Shown: piece by piece, positions 63,941-64,000 of the stretch | Layout: each line of letters begins with the position of its first letter | How positions within the stretch are numbered: the stretch's first letter is position 1 | NCBI RefSeq assembly: GCF_029227915.1 | Contig: NC_079886.1 | Span: 1,426,001 to 1,490,000 of the forward strand | Origin: Hydractinia symbiolongicarpus | Taxonomy: Eukaryota; Cnidaria; Hydrozoa; Anthoathecata; Hydractiniidae | Reading direction: 5' to 3' | Length of the DNA: 64,000 bases | Program-made: the position numbers and the translations under genes | Notes under the pieces: model-generated | Told to the model about the DNA's origin: nothing | Databases searched by the model: none | Seen by the model: only the letters and a program-made list of their open reading frames with translations

Positions 63941-64000
63941 AATCGTTCTGAAAATGAGTTTACTCACAGGGTACTTTCTTTGTATACATTCGACTATATG

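Larger units (their letters stand above)
1..64000. repeat. 203-bp satellite DNA array filling the window
   Basis: The same roughly 203-bp sequence recurs head-to-tail from the first base to the last, about 315 times, always in the same orientation. I saw no inverted monomer and no non-satellite sequence. Recurring landmarks in each monomer are 'atcgttcggg' (used here as monomer position 1), 'tactccctgggtac', 'gactatacgggcc', 'gggatttacggg', 'gccggcgattaaac', 'gcgtctcatcaaaaatg' and 'agtggtgaaaaaataattt'. Monomers differ by substitutions and small indels, and linked variants define families and higher-order repeats. The window opens and closes inside a monomer, so neither array edge is seen. 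Size, uniform orientation and multi-monomer periodicity fit a eukaryotic centromeric, pericentromeric or heterochromatic satellite. Which of these it is cannot be decided from sequence alone. The family is not one I recognise. Confidence 0.99.

Noticed and set aside
1-64000. CRISPR array (regular repeats)
   Set aside because: The repeats abut with no unique spacers between them, and the 203-bp unit is far longer than CRISPR repeats.
1-64000. Ribosomal intergenic spacer or plasmid-type origin iterons
   Set aside because: No rRNA sequence or replication gene is present, and 64 kb of a 203-bp unit with nested HORs is far beyond such repeats.

Overview
The whole 64 kb window is one uninterrupted tandem satellite DNA array. 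No gene, RNA gene, transposon, CRISPR array or unique spacer was found. The unit is a monomer of 203 bp (202-404 is a clean example). About 315 copies run head-to-tail in the same orientation, and the array continues past both window edges. My hand count for one consensus monomer is 35 C, 42 G (38% GC) and 13 CpG dinucleotides, nearly twice the number expected from its base composition. Satellite arrays of this size and complexity are typical of eukaryotic heterochromatin or centromeres. The retained CpGs argue against long germline CpG methylation, which fits many invertebrates or fungi better than vertebrates or most plants, but I do not recognise the family and cannot name the organism.

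The array is organised in higher-order repeats (HORs), where blocks of several distinguishable monomers are copied together. From left to right: 1-1216 diverged monomers; 1217-3600 two copies of a 1301-bp unit; 4104-7143 five copies of a 608-bp trimer with a second-level 1824-bp period; 7753-8850 a displaced copy of 1014-2110; 8362-14316 and 14317-19865 a large tandem duplication (5955 and 5549 bp, the second copy two monomers shorter), with a 1214-bp hexamer nested in each copy; 19866-21080 a further partial copy at offset 3035; 21081-23916 two copies of a 1418-bp heptamer plus a partial third; 26.6-30.4 kb a 598-bp trimer nested in a 1590-bp octamer; 35153-37182 two copies of a 1015-bp pentamer; 38198-43.4 kb a 9/10-monomer unit (1823, 2028 and a shortened third copy); 46.05-49.14, 50.31-54.4 and 56.46-60.07 kb related blocks at offsets 4261/4262 and 5681/5661; and 59682 to near the right edge a 1420-bp heptamer (about 2.9 copies).

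One divergent monomer class, marked by a longer dyad and a 'gtgcagaaataattt' tail, occurs only at about 1.79-26.2 kb. An 11-bp-deleted monomer (192 bp) occurs only at 26.77-34.6 kb. Monomers with 'acaagtttt' tails lie at the far left and from 41.5 kb rightwards. Local amplification followed by limited mixing explains this layout.

Inside the monomer, consensus positions 58-107 hold nine of the 13 CpGs and an inverted repeat. Positions 133-203 are AT-rich, with a second, almost invariant inverted repeat and several A/T tracts. There are no genes to work together. Any function would be structural: chromatin packaging, centromere or heterochromatin identity, or satellite transcripts. All short open frames lie within single monomers and lose frame every repeat, so none is annotated as coding.
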